DNA of 53,493 nt, from positions 1 to 53,493 of the forward strand of contig NZ_JAKGAO010000034.1 of NCBI RefSeq assembly GCF_021532315.1, in the 5' to 3' direction. Made by a program: the position numbers and the translations under genes. The notes under the pieces are model-generated. The model searched no databases. It was not told the origin of the DNA and worked only from the letters and a program-made list of their open reading frames with translations. This stretch comes from Paenibacillus tarimensis (GTDB lineage: Bacteria; Bacillota; Bacilli; Paenibacillales; Paenibacillaceae). Below, piece by piece: positions 1-7,924 of this stretch (positions within the stretch are counted from its first letter, which is position 1; the number at the start of each line of letters is the position of its first letter).

Positions 1-35
1 CTTTACCATCGGAGTTATTCCGAAGTCCATACTCT

Positions 36-112
36 GGAGCTGTGGTGTAGAGGCCTAACATGCCTGCCTGTCACGCAGGAGACCGCGGGTTCGAATCCCG
101 TCAGCTCCGCCA
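36..112 (+). tRNA. tRNA-Asp (GTC)
   Basis: This is the first gene of an 11-tRNA cluster. The acceptor arm GGAGCTG pairs with CAGCTCC, and CCA is encoded at the end. The anticodon loop CTGTCAC gives GTC, and the T-loop TTCGAATC is canonical. The 35 bases before it hold no complete tRNA. Confidence 0.97.
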
Positions 113-122
113 TTACCATCAT

Positions 123-198
<76 letters not shown>

Positions 199-222
199 TG
201 TAAGTTTGAAGGAATTGCATAT

Positions 223-298
<76 letters not shown>

Positions 299-302
299 CC
301 TT

Positions 303-388
303 GGAGGATTAGCGAAGTGGCCAAACGCAGCAGACTGTAAATCTGTTCTCTGACGAGTTCGGTGGTTCGAATCCATCATCCTCCACCA
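303..388 (+). tRNA. tRNA-Tyr (GTA)
   Basis: The acceptor arm GGAGGAT pairs with ATCCTCC, followed by ACCA. The anticodon loop CTGTAAA gives GTA, and a long variable arm is present as expected for bacterial tRNA-Tyr. Confidence 0.96.
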
Positions 389-397
389 GTTTACCTT

Positions 398-471
398 AGG
401 GGCATAGTTTAAAGGTAGAACAGCGGTCTCCAAAACCGTTAGTGTGGGTTCAATTCCTGCTGCCCCTGCCA
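398..471 (+). tRNA. tRNA-Trp (CCA)
   Basis: The acceptor arm AGGGGCA pairs with TGCCCCT, followed by GCCA. The anticodon loop CTCCAAA gives CCA. Confidence 0.96.
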
Positions 472-483
472 ATTGAATAGTAT

Positions 484-560
484 GGCGGTCGTGGCGAAGG
501 GGTTAACGCACCGGATTGTGGCTCCGGCATTCGTGGGTTCAAGTCCCATCGATCGCCCCA
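484..560 (+). tRNA. tRNA-His (GTG)
   Basis: The anticodon loop TTGTGGC gives GTG. An encoded G at position -1 pairs with the discriminator C, the identity element of tRNA-His. CCA is encoded. Confidence 0.95.
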
Positions 561-581
561 TTACAACTAAATCTAAAATGT

Positions 582-656
582 TGGGGATTAGCCAAGCGGT
601 AAGGCAACGGACTTTGACTCCGTCATGCCTAGGTTCGAATCCTAGATCCCCAGCCA
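582..656 (+). tRNA. tRNA-Gln (TTG)
   Basis: The acceptor arm TGGGGAT pairs with ATCCCCA, followed by GCCA. The anticodon loop CTTTGAC gives TTG. Confidence 0.96.
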
Positions 657-661
657 TTAAC

Positions 662-736
662 GCGGAAGTGGCTCAGCGGTAGAGCATCGCCTTGCCAAGG
701 CGAGGGTCGCGGGTTCGATTCCCGTCTTCCGCTCCA
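662..736 (+). tRNA. tRNA-Gly (GCC)
   Basis: The acceptor arm GCGGAAG pairs with CTTCCGC, followed by TCCA. The anticodon is GCC. It lies 5 bases after tRNA-Gln. Confidence 0.96.
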
Positions 737-747
737 TTTTTTTATCT

Positions 748-821
748 GGCGCCATAGCCAAGTGGTAAGGCAGAGCTCTGCAAAAGCTTTACCCCCAGTT
801 CGAATCTGGGTGGCGCCTCCA
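748..821 (+). tRNA. tRNA-Cys (GCA)
   Basis: The acceptor arm GGCGCCA pairs with TGGCGCC, followed by TCCA. The anticodon loop CTGCAAA gives GCA. Confidence 0.95.
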
Positions 822-837
822 CTATTTTTCACAACGT

Positions 838-914
838 GTGCCCTTAGCTCAGCTGGATAGAGCGTTTGACTACGAATCAAAAGGTCAGGAGTTCGAATCT
901 CTTAGGGCACGCCA
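838..914 (+). tRNA. tRNA-Arg (ACG)
   Basis: The acceptor arm GTGCCCT pairs with AGGGCAC, followed by GCCA. The anticodon ACG would be read as ICG after deamination of A34. Confidence 0.96.
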
Positions 915-928
915 TTTTTTTTATTTAA

Positions 929-1010
929 GCCGGCGTGGCGGAATGGCAGACGCGCTCGACTCAAAATCGAGTCCGAAAGGGTGGAGGTTCGAGTCCTCTC
1001 GCCGGTACCA
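929..1010 (+). tRNA. tRNA-Leu (CAA)
   Basis: The acceptor arm GCCGGCG pairs with CGCCGGT (with a G-T wobble), followed by ACCA. The anticodon loop CTCAAAA gives CAA, and the long class II variable arm is present. It is the last tRNA of the cluster. Confidence 0.95.
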
Positions 1011-1028
1011 TTATATAGAATTAACAAT

Positions 1029-1063
1029 GCTCTCTGAAATGAATCATTTCAGGGGGCTTTTTT
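1029..1063 (+). terminator. Rho-independent terminator of the tRNA cluster
   Basis: A 12-bp stem with G-T pairs (left arm 1029-1040, right arm 1046-1057) is followed at once by six T residues. It lies 18 bases after tRNA-Leu and closes the tRNA transcription unit. Confidence 0.9.
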
Positions 1064-1264
1064 GTTGTCTTCTTCATGGCTCCTTTCGTAATGCTGCTGT
1101 TATCTCGAGAAAGGCTGTGAAGCTCTAAGACTGCTGGTCCTGACTTCCCCGTCCAAGGTCTAGTATCAGAAACCGACGCAGGTCTGTTTTGCGGAATCAT
1201 AATATCACCTACAATAAGAACATAAGCAAACGACATACAACGAAGGGAAAGGCGGTGAGCATAA

Positions 1265-1558
1265 ATGAATAGTAAAACAGCAATTGGTGCAGTGCTCGTA
1301 TTTTGTGGAGGTTGGATGGTGTTGAATATGCTTGGCATTACGCTGGGCCCCATATTCGGTTATATCTTCCCCTTCATTCTGATTGGTCTCGGTATCGTTG
1401 GGATGAAGAATGACAAGAAAATCGTCGGAGCGGTCTTGCTGACAATCGGCTTGATCTCCTTGCTTGCCAAGCTGTCCGGCTTGATTATGCTTGTGATCGC
1501 AATTGCTTTAATCGTCGGCGGCGTATCCTTGTTTAAGAGCAAGAACCGGGCGTTCTGA
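1265..1558 (+). CDS. Small membrane protein, LiaI/LiaF-type transmembrane region
   Basis: A 97-residue, almost wholly hydrophobic protein with about four membrane segments (roughly residues 6-24, 29-45, 51-67 and 69-88) and a short basic tail. The topology and Gly-rich pattern resemble the transmembrane region shared by LiaI and LiaF proteins. In the Lia system LiaI anchors the PspA-like protein LiaH at the membrane. Here it begins a plus-strand group with two pspA-like genes, a pspC gene and a LiaSR-like pair, so a membrane-anchor role in envelope stress is a reasonable inference. The purine-rich stretch before the ATG is a weak ribosome binding site. The assignment rests on topology and context rather than on catalytic motifs. 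Confidence 0.75.
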   Translation: MNSKTAIGAVLVFCGGWMVLNMLGITLGPIFGYIFPFILIGLGIVGMKNDKKIVGAVLLTIGLISLLAKLSGLIMLVIAIALIVGGVSLFKSKNRAF

Positions 1559-1592
1559 TAGCAAACGTTAAAGGAATCGGAGGATATAAAAG

Positions 1593-2264
1593 ATGAGCTT
1601 AATGCGGCGCATACGAGATATCACGGTAGCAACATTGAACGAACGATTAGAGAAAGCTGAAGATCCGGTACGGTTAATTGACCAGTTCTTATGGTCAACC
1701 CGTGAAGAGATCATCCAGGCTGAGAAGCTGTACCAGCAATATGCCGGTCATGCTAACCACTTGAAGATGCAGTGGCTGCAGGCTGAGCAGCAGAGAGAGA
1801 AAAGAGAGCAGCAGGCAATCACGGCTTTAAAGGCCGGTGAGGAACATATCGCACGGATTGCACTGCAGGAAAAAGCAAGCCATGAGCAGAATGCGGCTCA
1901 ATATAAAGAGCTATATGAGCAAGCTCAGCAAAATGTGAGCGAGCTCGAAGACCTGCTGCGCGAGCTGCGCAGCGAGTACCAATCGGTATATGACAAGCGG
2001 GAGTTTTATGCGGCACGTATGGAGTCGCTGCGCCTGCAGCAGCGGATGAACCAGCGATATTATGGCGGCGGCCCTGGCGGACAGCCGGAAGGCATGTTCC
2101 GTAAGCTGGATGACCGTATTAGCGATATGGAGCATGAGGCTAGAAGCCTGCGTGATCTTCGCCGGGCAGGGCAGGATTACGGCATGCATTCAAACAGCTC
2201 GGCTCAATCCGCAATCGAGCGGGAACTGGAGCAGCTTAAGCGTAAACTTGAGAAGGAGGGGTGA
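1593..2264 (+). CDS. PspA/IM30 family protein (first copy)
   Basis: A 223-residue protein that is nearly all charged alpha helix with long coiled coils. The N terminus has the PspA pattern of an amphipathic helix (MSLMRRIRDITVATLNE) followed by AEDPVRLIDQFL. The family binds stressed membranes and forms large oligomers that limit proton leakage. A Gly-rich loop near residues 154-160 breaks the central coil. A clear GGAGG precedes the ATG. The end overlaps the binding site of the next gene, so the genes are probably translationally coupled. A second pspA-like gene lies at 2748-3455, with about the same length but different sequence. Confidence 0.92.
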   Translation: MSLMRRIRDITVATLNERLEKAEDPVRLIDQFLWSTREEIIQAEKLYQQYAGHANHLKMQWLQAEQQREKREQQAITALKAGEEHIARIALQEKASHEQNAAQYKELYEQAQQNVSELEDLLRELRSEYQSVYDKREFYAARMESLRLQQRMNQRYYGGGPGGQPEGMFRKLDDRISDMEHEARSLRDLRRAGQDYGMHSNSSAQSAIERELEQLKRKLEKEG

Positions 2265-2269
2265 ATCAC

Positions 2270-2743
2270 TTGAGAAAATTGTACCGGTCCACGCGGGACA
2301 AGAAGCTATTCGGGTTGTGCGGGGGGCTGTCCGATGCAATGGGCGTAGATGGAACACTCATCCGGATCCTGGCTATCGTGCTGGCCGTGTTTACAAGCGG
2401 AGCGTTCATATTAGTTTATATCCTGGCAGCACTTGTTGTGCCGAAGGAACCGAATATGTATAACAACTTCGGGCAGGGCGGTTTCAACGGTTATGGTGGT
2501 GGCCCTGGTTACGGCGGCGGTGGTGGCTATCAAGCGCCTGGCGGCGGCTATTACAGCCAAAACCCGAACCAACCGGGTCCTGGCTGGAATAATTGGCAGG
2601 GCAGCAATAGTCAAGGTCAGCACAACCAGCCGCCTCGTCCCGGCGATCTTGATTCCATGATGGATGATCTGGAGAAGAAAGCACTTCGCAGGGAACTTGA
2701 AGAACTGAAAGCTAAACTCGCGAAATACGAGAAGGGAGAATAA
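2270..2743 (+). CDS. PspC-domain membrane protein
   Basis: The N-terminal 60 residues form a PspC domain: a [18 protein letters not shown] motif, then one hydrophobic segment ending in ALVVPKEP. A Gly/Tyr/Gln/Asn/Pro-rich linker (about residues 65-125) follows, and then a short charged helix that could pair with the PspA coiled coils. I chose the TTG at 2270 because AAGGAGGG ends about 9 bases upstream. The in-frame GTG at 2261 overlaps that site and has no spacing. PspC proteins sense or recruit PspA at the membrane. The position between two pspA-like genes supports a direct partnership. Confidence 0.88.
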   Translation: MRKLYRSTRDKKLFGLCGGLSDAMGVDGTLIRILAIVLAVFTSGAFILVYILAALVVPKEPNMYNNFGQGGFNGYGGGPGYGGGGGYQAPGGGYYSQNPNQPGPGWNNWQGSNSQGQHNQPPRPGDLDSMMDDLEKKALRRELEELKAKLAKYEKGE

Positions 2744-2747
2744 CACA

Positions 2748-3455
2748 ATGGGAATTTTTAAACGCATGAAGGATATGACAAAGGCTTCGCTTCACGATCT
2801 TCTGGATAAAATGGAAGACCCGGTTGTTATGCTGAACCAATACATTCGGGATATGGAAAGTGAGATTCATCAGGCTGAGGTAACTGTTGCCAAGCAAATG
2901 GCCAACGAGCGCCGTATGAGACAGCGCTATGAAGAAGCGGCACGCAGTGCAATGGACCGTGAAAGCAAGGCAGAACAGGCTATGCGCAGTGGTCATGAAG
3001 AGCTGGCACGTAAGATGCTGGAAGAGAAAATCTTCTTCGATCAGAAGACTTCGGAGTATAGTGATCTTCATGCCCAGGCCAAAACGCAGGCAGATGAGCT
3101 GATGGCTCAGCTGCATGAAATGAAGGAAGAGTTTTATCAGCTGCGCAACAAGCGCAATGAGCTGGCAGCTCGTGCACAAATGGCGAAAGCACAGAAGCAA
3201 ATGTCGCAGATCAGCAGCACACATTCCATCGAGAGCGGCAATGCTTCGAGAGGCTTCAACCGGATGGAAGAGAAAATCATGCAGATGGAAGCCGAAGCAG
3301 ATGTACTCCGTGTTCCCGGCATGCTGAGAACATCCTCGACACCTCTGTACAGTGCCGCAGATGCGGAGAAGCAGATGAAGGTCGAAGAGCAGCTCCAGGC
3401 GCTTAAGAGCAAGCTCAATGGTCCGTCGTTAGACAAAAAAACTGACCAAGAATAA
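2748..3455 (+). CDS. PspA/IM30 family protein (second copy)
   Basis: A 235-residue PspA family protein with the usual start ([22 protein letters not shown]) and the [16 protein letters not shown] block. Long coiled-coil helices follow to about residue 190, then a less regular C-terminal part. It starts 4 bases after the pspC stop with a GAAGGGAG binding site, so it belongs to the same operon. It is a paralogue of the product at 1593-2264; the two may form mixed oligomers or respond to different stresses (inference). Confidence 0.92.
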   Translation: MGIFKRMKDMTKASLHDLLDKMEDPVVMLNQYIRDMESEIHQAEVTVAKQMANERRMRQRYEEAARSAMDRESKAEQAMRSGHEELARKMLEEKIFFDQKTSEYSDLHAQAKTQADELMAQLHEMKEEFYQLRNKRNELAARAQMAKAQKQMSQISSTHSIESGNASRGFNRMEEKIMQMEAEADVLRVPGMLRTSSTPLYSAADAEKQMKVEEQLQALKSKLNGPSLDKKTDQE

Positions 3456-3495
3456 GCCTTGTACGGTGTACCTTGCATCTGATAGGAAATAGGCG

Positions 3496-3539
3496 GAGAC
3501 CATGCCGCGGCGCCTTACCAGGCAGCCGCGGCTGTCTCT
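3496..3539 (+). terminator. Hairpin after the PspA/PspC operon
   Basis: A strong G+C stem pairs GCCGCGGC (3504-3511) with a second GCCGCGGC (3525-3532). It is extended by GAGAC/GTCTC on the outside. No long T tract follows, so it may attenuate rather than end transcription into the kinase gene. Confidence 0.55.
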
Positions 3540-3727
3540 TGTCAGATAGGCTGGGCGGCAGTCAGATGACTGAAACTTTGGGTTATTAAAGCTCGTTATA
3601 TAGATTAATCAGCATTTATTGTGCCTATACATAATATAGTCGCCATCCATGTGAGCTTCAGCAGCAGAGATGGCTGCAGTACAGATATAGATGGCTGCTT
3701 GCAGCCTCATGAAGGGGGATCAAGAAA

Positions 3728-4789
3728 ATGGCCGACGGACAGACTGGGGTTCATTCACCTTCAGCGCCAACCGCGCAAAAGGAACAGCCGAAGCCTGTTA
3801 AGCCGCCATTGAAGCCTGCCAGATCAATGAAGCCCAATATAGCAGAGACGATGATATGGCTGCTTATTATTACAGGGCTGCTTGTATTAGTACTGCAGGG
3901 TATGGGCGTTGTACAGATCTTTTTCCTGCAGGGGAAAGCGGCGGCGGTCGTCTTAGCAGTTATCGGTTTGGGGCTTATAACGGCTGCTGTCTATGGTTAC
4001 CTCCAGAACCTGAAGCTGAAGGAAACCTTGCTGCGACTGGCCGAACAGCAGCGGTGGAAGCGTCGATCCGTAACCATTACAGACCGGGATGATACCGGAC
4101 AGGATGATGAAGAAGAAACACTGGAGGAGAAGGTACGGACGGAGAAGGTAAAGTTCTCTGCGGTGATCGAGGAACGCCAGCGGCTTGCCCGAGAGCTGCA
4201 TGACGCGGTAAGTCAGCAGTTGTTCGCCATATCCATGACAGCAACGGCTGTGAAGCGGACGCTGGATAAGGATTTTGAACGTGCCAAGCGTCAGGTTGAG
4301 CTGATCGAGGAAATGGCCTCAGTCGCCCAGTCTGAAATGCGTGCGCTGCTGCTTCATCTTCGTCCGGTTCATCTAGAAGGCAAGAATCTGCCGCAGGCAC
4401 TCGAAGCGCTGCTGGAGGAATTGAAGCAGAAGGTACCGATGGCTATATCGTTAGACATGGATGAATCCATCGTTATGATGCCCCAGGTCGAAGATCATCT
4501 GTTCCGGATCGTGCAGGAGGCGCTGTCAAATACGCTACGTCATGCAAAAGCGGAGAAAATGGAGATCGGGCTTCACGTATACGGGCATCAGGTTAGGCTG
4601 ACCCTGCGGGATGATGGAGTCGGATTTGACCTGGAAGAGAAGAAGCAGACGTCATACGGGCTCTTGACCATGGAAGAGCGCGTAACGGAGATGGGCGGAT
4701 CGTTCCAGATCGTATCGTCACCAGGTGATGGAACGAGCATCGAGGTGTGGGTACCGGTTATTTTGAACGAAAGAGGAGAAGGTGTATAG
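3728..4789 (+). CDS. liaS: LiaS-like sensor histidine kinase
   Basis: A 353-residue membrane histidine kinase of the HisKA_3 (NarL-type) class. A basic, Pro-rich cytoplasmic N terminus is followed by two membrane segments (about residues 41-60 and 70-92) with a very short external loop. This is the layout of intramembrane-sensing kinases such as LiaS and VraS. The phosphoacceptor is His158 in RELHDAVSQQ. The ATPase domain shows the N box EALSNTLRHA and the G box DDGVGFD. The GAAGGGGG site supports the ATG. The stop is one base before the regulator's ATG. With the PspA/PspC genes upstream, it probably senses cell-envelope damage. Confidence 0.9.
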   Translation: MADGQTGVHSPSAPTAQKEQPKPVKPPLKPARSMKPNIAETMIWLLIITGLLVLVLQGMGVVQIFFLQGKAAAVVLAVIGLGLITAAVYGYLQNLKLKETLLRLAEQQRWKRRSVTITDRDDTGQDDEEETLEEKVRTEKVKFSAVIEERQRLARELHDAVSQQLFAISMTATAVKRTLDKDFERAKRQVELIEEMASVAQSEMRALLLHLRPVHLEGKNLPQALEALLEELKQKVPMAISLDMDESIVMMPQVEDHLFRIVQEALSNTLRHAKAEKMEIGLHVYGHQVRLTLRDDGVGFDLEEKKQTSYGLLTMEERVTEMGGSFQIVSSPGDGTSIEVWVPVILNERGEGV

Positions 4790-4790
4790 G

Positions 4791-5441
4791 ATGGAAGAGC
4801 CTATTAAGGTGCTGCTTGTTGATGATCATGAGATGGTACGGATTGGTCTGGCCGCTGTGCTGGATACGGAGGAAGGCATTGAGGTGGTCGGCGAGGCGAG
4901 CAATGGACAGGATGGCATTCGCCTTGCTCAAGCTTACAAGCCTGATGTCGTACTGATGGATCTGGTAATGGAAGGTATGGACGGTGTAGAGACGACCCGT
5001 AAGCTGCTAGAGCTTTATCCGGAATGCCGAGTTATCGTGCTCACAAGCTTCATAGACGACAGTAAAATGTATCCGGTGCTGGAGGCGGGTGCGTTCTCTT
5101 ATCTCCTCAAAACTTCCCGCGCGAACGAAATCGCCGATGCGATCCGTGCGGCCGCCCGCGGTCAATCGGTATTGGAGCAGCAGGTGGCAGTCAAAATGAT
5201 GAGCCGCTTCCGCGAGCCGAAGAAGCCGGAGCAAAAGCCTCTCCATGAAGATCTTACCGAACGTGAGATGGAAGTGCTGCAGCTGCTTGCCAAGGGCAAG
5301 CCGAATCAGGAAATCGCTGACGACCTCTTCATCGGCATCAAGACGGTAAAATATCATATTACGAATATTCTGGCCAAGCTGGAGGTCGATGACCGGACGC
5401 AGGCGGCAATTTATGCCCATAAGCACGGGATAGCGGAGTAG
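4791..5441 (+). CDS. liaR: LiaR-like response regulator
   Basis: A NarL/FixJ-class regulator of 216 residues from the ATG at 4791. The receiver domain has acidic residues DD at 11-12, phosphoacceptor Asp57 (VVLMDLVM) and the conserved Lys in SYLLKTS. The C-terminal LuxR-type helix-turn-helix starts at LTEREMEVLQLLAKG. The AGAGGAGAAGG site is better spaced for this ATG than for the GTG at 4782. It forms a two-component pair with the preceding kinase. The likely targets are the PspA/PspC genes just upstream, as LiaR controls liaIH in Bacillus (inference). Confidence 0.92.
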   Translation: MEEPIKVLLVDDHEMVRIGLAAVLDTEEGIEVVGEASNGQDGIRLAQAYKPDVVLMDLVMEGMDGVETTRKLLELYPECRVIVLTSFIDDSKMYPVLEAGAFSYLLKTSRANEIADAIRAAARGQSVLEQQVAVKMMSRFREPKKPEQKPLHEDLTEREMEVLQLLAKGKPNQEIADDLFIGIKTVKYHITNILAKLEVDDRTQAAIYAHKHGIAE

Positions 5442-5453
5442 TTCGTTTGGGAA

Positions 5454-5969
5454 TTAGACGCCTGCTAGGGTGCGTACAAGACGGTACAGCGGCTCGAGAT
5501 CATCTATAGCGAGAACAGGAAGGCCGAGATTCGGCAGGTTTTGAGCAGCGGGAAAAGCAGGCCATTGTACGGCGGCAATGACATTGTCTAGCTGGAGAAG
5601 CTCTAGATCGGTCTCCTGGCGAAGCAGAATGAGCTTGGGGTAGGGAGCTGTTTTGAAGCCTTCTGCCAGGATAATATCAACCTCCTGCATACCCGTAATA
5701 AGCTCATGAAGTTCTGCAGGCCGGTTCATAAGCCAGGCTGTCCTGCGGGAGGACGAGATGGCGGTTATATCGGCACCAGCTTGCTGATGCTGCCACGTAT
5801 CTGTGCCGTCTTGATCCATGGTAAAGTCGTGGGCATCATGCTTGACCGTGCCGACGGTGAGTCCGTCTGCCTTTATCCGTTCTACGAGCCGGCAGAGCAG
5901 GGTAGTTTTGCCGCTGTTCTTGTAGCCGGCGATCTGGATGACGGGCGGATGGAGTGCAGGTTGGGGCAT
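5454..5969 (-). CDS. mobB: Molybdopterin-guanine dinucleotide biosynthesis protein MobB
   Basis: A small P-loop GTPase-like protein with Walker A AGYKNSGKTTL near the N terminus, then VGTVKHDAHDF and a conserved AEGFK motif, all typical of MobB. MobB assists MobA in attaching GMP to the molybdenum cofactor. The frame is open upstream to 6119, but the ATG at 5967-5969 has a GGAGGA site 8 bases before it and begins at the usual distance from the P-loop, so I chose it. It is convergent with liaR and lies on the opposite strand from moeA, separated by one small gene. Confidence 0.92.
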   Translation of the reverse strand: MPQPALHPPVIQIAGYKNSGKTTLLCRLVERIKADGLTVGTVKHDAHDFTMDQDGTDTWQHQQAGADITAISSSRRTAWLMNRPAELHELITGMQEVDIILAEGFKTAPYPKLILLRQETDLELLQLDNVIAAVQWPAFPAAQNLPNLGLPVLAIDDLEPLYRLVRTLAGV

Positions 5970-6187
5970 GGGCAGTTCCTCCGGTTGCTTGATAGAGTAG
6001 GATACATGATTACCTATACATAAGAATGGCTTATGGCCGGTTCGCTGACAGGGCGGGCCGGTTTTTTTGATGGGATGAAGCAGGCGGAAGCCAGGCTGCA
6101 TGGCCACTGGTCGTTTCAAGAGCTGCTGCTTTCTGCTAAACTGGTAGGTAGACAGGAAGCGGTATGCGCTCCTCTGGAATAAGAGAA

Positions 6188-6373
6188 CTATTCATCTTCA
6201 TCGCTGCGAAAAGTCAAGGAAGCGGCAAAGGCCGAACCAAACAGGAACAGCAGTCCAACGCTCCACCCGATGAGCGATGCGTTAGGAACCTGCTTGGTTA
6301 AGGCTTGTCCGACGATGACAGCGGTAAAGGAAAGCATAATCAGGATAATAGTCCAATTGGAAGGCTTCTTCAT
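6188..6373 (-). CDS. Small two-helix membrane protein
   Basis: A 61-residue protein with two hydrophobic segments (about residues 8-24 and 33-51) and an acidic tail ending DEDE. GAGGTG lies 5 bases before the ATG. It lies between mobB and moeA, on the mobB strand. I do not recognise a family and no molybdenum-related motif is visible. Confidence 0.7.
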   Translation of the reverse strand: MKKPSNWTIILIMLSFTAVIVGQALTKQVPNASLIGWSVGLLFLFGSAFAASLTFRSDEDE

Positions 6374-6473
6374 TCGTTCACCTCAGCGTAATTGTAGCGG
6401 ATTCTGCCCGTGAGCGGCAAGGGAACGGGCAGTGGAGGATTCCTGCCGGGAAGCCGAAGGAGGCAGGGAGATC

Positions 6474-7790
6474 GTGAGTTTGCAGGGAGAGGCGCGGTTT
6501 AACCGCCGCGCCGTGAAGGTCGCCGAAGCGCAGCGGAGAGTGCTGGAAGCGGTGCAGCCGCTTCCGCCGGAGACAGCTGCGCTGTGGCGCTGCGGCGGCC
6601 GGTATCTGGCACAGTCATGCGAAGCGACTGTGGACTGGCCGCCCTTCGCGCGCGCAGGCATGGACGGGTATGCGGTCCATGCCGCGGATACGGCGCAGGC
6701 GACCGCCGAGCAGCCGGCGGTGCTGCGCGTGACCGGCACGGTGGCGGCGGGGCAGGTCTACGCCGGGACCGTGCAGCCGGGCACAGCCGTGCGCATCATG
6801 ACTGGCGCGGCAGTGCCTGCAGGGGCAGATGCTGTCGTCATGCTGGAGCAGACCGCAGAAGCAGCAGAGCCCGGGCCCCGGTCGGTGCTTGTGAAAGCAC
6901 CGGCCCTCCCGGGCCAGAATGTAGCGCCGCGCGGAGAGGAGTTCCGCCGCGGCGCAGTGATCGCCAGGCCCGGCACACGTCTCGGGCCCGGCCACATCGC
7001 GCATCTCGGCACCTTCGGATATGCCGAGCTGCAGGTGCACAGGCGGCCGCGCGTTGCGATCTTCGCGACCGGAACAGAGCTGCTGCCGGTCGGGGCTCCG
7101 CTGGAGCCGGGCCGCATCCGTGACAGCAACAGCGCGATGATCGCCGCGCTGGTGGAGAGCTGCGGCGGCGAAGCGCTCCCGCTCGGCCGCCTCGCCGATG
7201 ACCCGGCGGCTGTATCGCTCGCGCTCGAAGCCGCTCTGGATGAGGCCGACGCCGTTATTACGACCGGCGGCGTATCGGTGGGCGATTATGACGTCATGGC
7301 TGTCATCATGAGGAAGCTTCGCGGCGGTGCCAGCAATAGGGCGGATGCTGTTATGCCGGAAGCCGCAGCCCATGGCCTGCTGTTCGATAAGGTAGCCATG
7401 CGTCCCGGAAGCCCCACCTCAGCGGCAATGGTGAACGGAAAGCCGTTGTGGGCGCTGTCAGGCAACCCGGGAGCCTGTCATGTGGGCTTCGAGCTGTTCG
7501 TCCGCCCGGCCCTTCGCCGGATGCAGGGCAGCAGCTCACCGCTGCACCGGACCGTCAATGCCCGCTTGGGCGCTTCGGTCGGCAAGGGCTCTCCGCATGA
7601 CCGGTATGTACGGGCGGTTCTTGGAGAGCGGGATGGCAGGTGGACAGCTGATCTGCTCGCCTTTAACAAGTCGAGCATGATGGCCTCTCTGCCAGAGGCC
7701 AATGCGCTTGTCCGTATACCAGCAGGTCCGGCAGGCGCTGAAGCGGGCGCCGAGGTATCAGTCTTGCTGCTCGGACCGCTTCATGAATAA
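6474..7790 (+). CDS. moeA: Molybdopterin molybdenumtransferase MoeA
   Basis: MoeA inserts molybdate into adenylylated molybdopterin. Visible family motifs are ARAGMDGYAV in the N-terminal half, IMTGAAVPAGADAVV, RVAIFATGTEL, ITTGGVSVGDYD and ALSGNPG. The length of about 438 residues fits MoeA plus a C-terminal domain IV. I chose the GTG at 6474 because GAAGGAGG lies about 10 bases upstream; another in-frame GTG at 6432 has no good site. The gene is noticeably richer in G+C than its neighbours. With mobB it indicates molybdenum cofactor synthesis. Confidence 0.93.
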   Translation: MSLQGEARFNRRAVKVAEAQRRVLEAVQPLPPETAALWRCGGRYLAQSCEATVDWPPFARAGMDGYAVHAADTAQATAEQPAVLRVTGTVAAGQVYAGTVQPGTAVRIMTGAAVPAGADAVVMLEQTAEAAEPGPRSVLVKAPALPGQNVAPRGEEFRRGAVIARPGTRLGPGHIAHLGTFGYAELQVHRRPRVAIFATGTELLPVGAPLEPGRIRDSNSAMIAALVESCGGEALPLGRLADDPAAVSLALEAALDEADAVITTGGVSVGDYDVMAVIMRKLRGGASNRADAVMPEAAAHGLLFDKVAMRPGSPTSAAMVNGKPLWALSGNPGACHVGFELFVRPALRRMQGSSSPLHRTVNARLGASVGKGSPHDRYVRAVLGERDGRWTADLLAFNKSSMMASLPEANALVRIPAGPAGAEAGAEVSVLLLGPLHE

Positions 7791-7820
7791 AGAATAGCGG
7801 CAGATATACGTAAACCAAAC

Positions 7821-7870
7821 AGCCTTTACAAGACACCTGAGAGCCAACCGGCATCGTGCTTGTAAAGGCT
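7821..7870. terminator. Hairpin between convergent moeA and FliD-like gene
   Basis: A 12-bp perfect stem pairs AGCCTTTACAAG (7821-7832) with CTTGTAAAGGCT (7859-7870) around a 26-base loop. It lies between convergent genes and could serve both. Confidence 0.7.
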
Positions 7871-7924
7871 TACTTATTTCATCTAATCTTCATAATTACG
7901 GCGTGGCTGGTGATGCGGGTCTGC

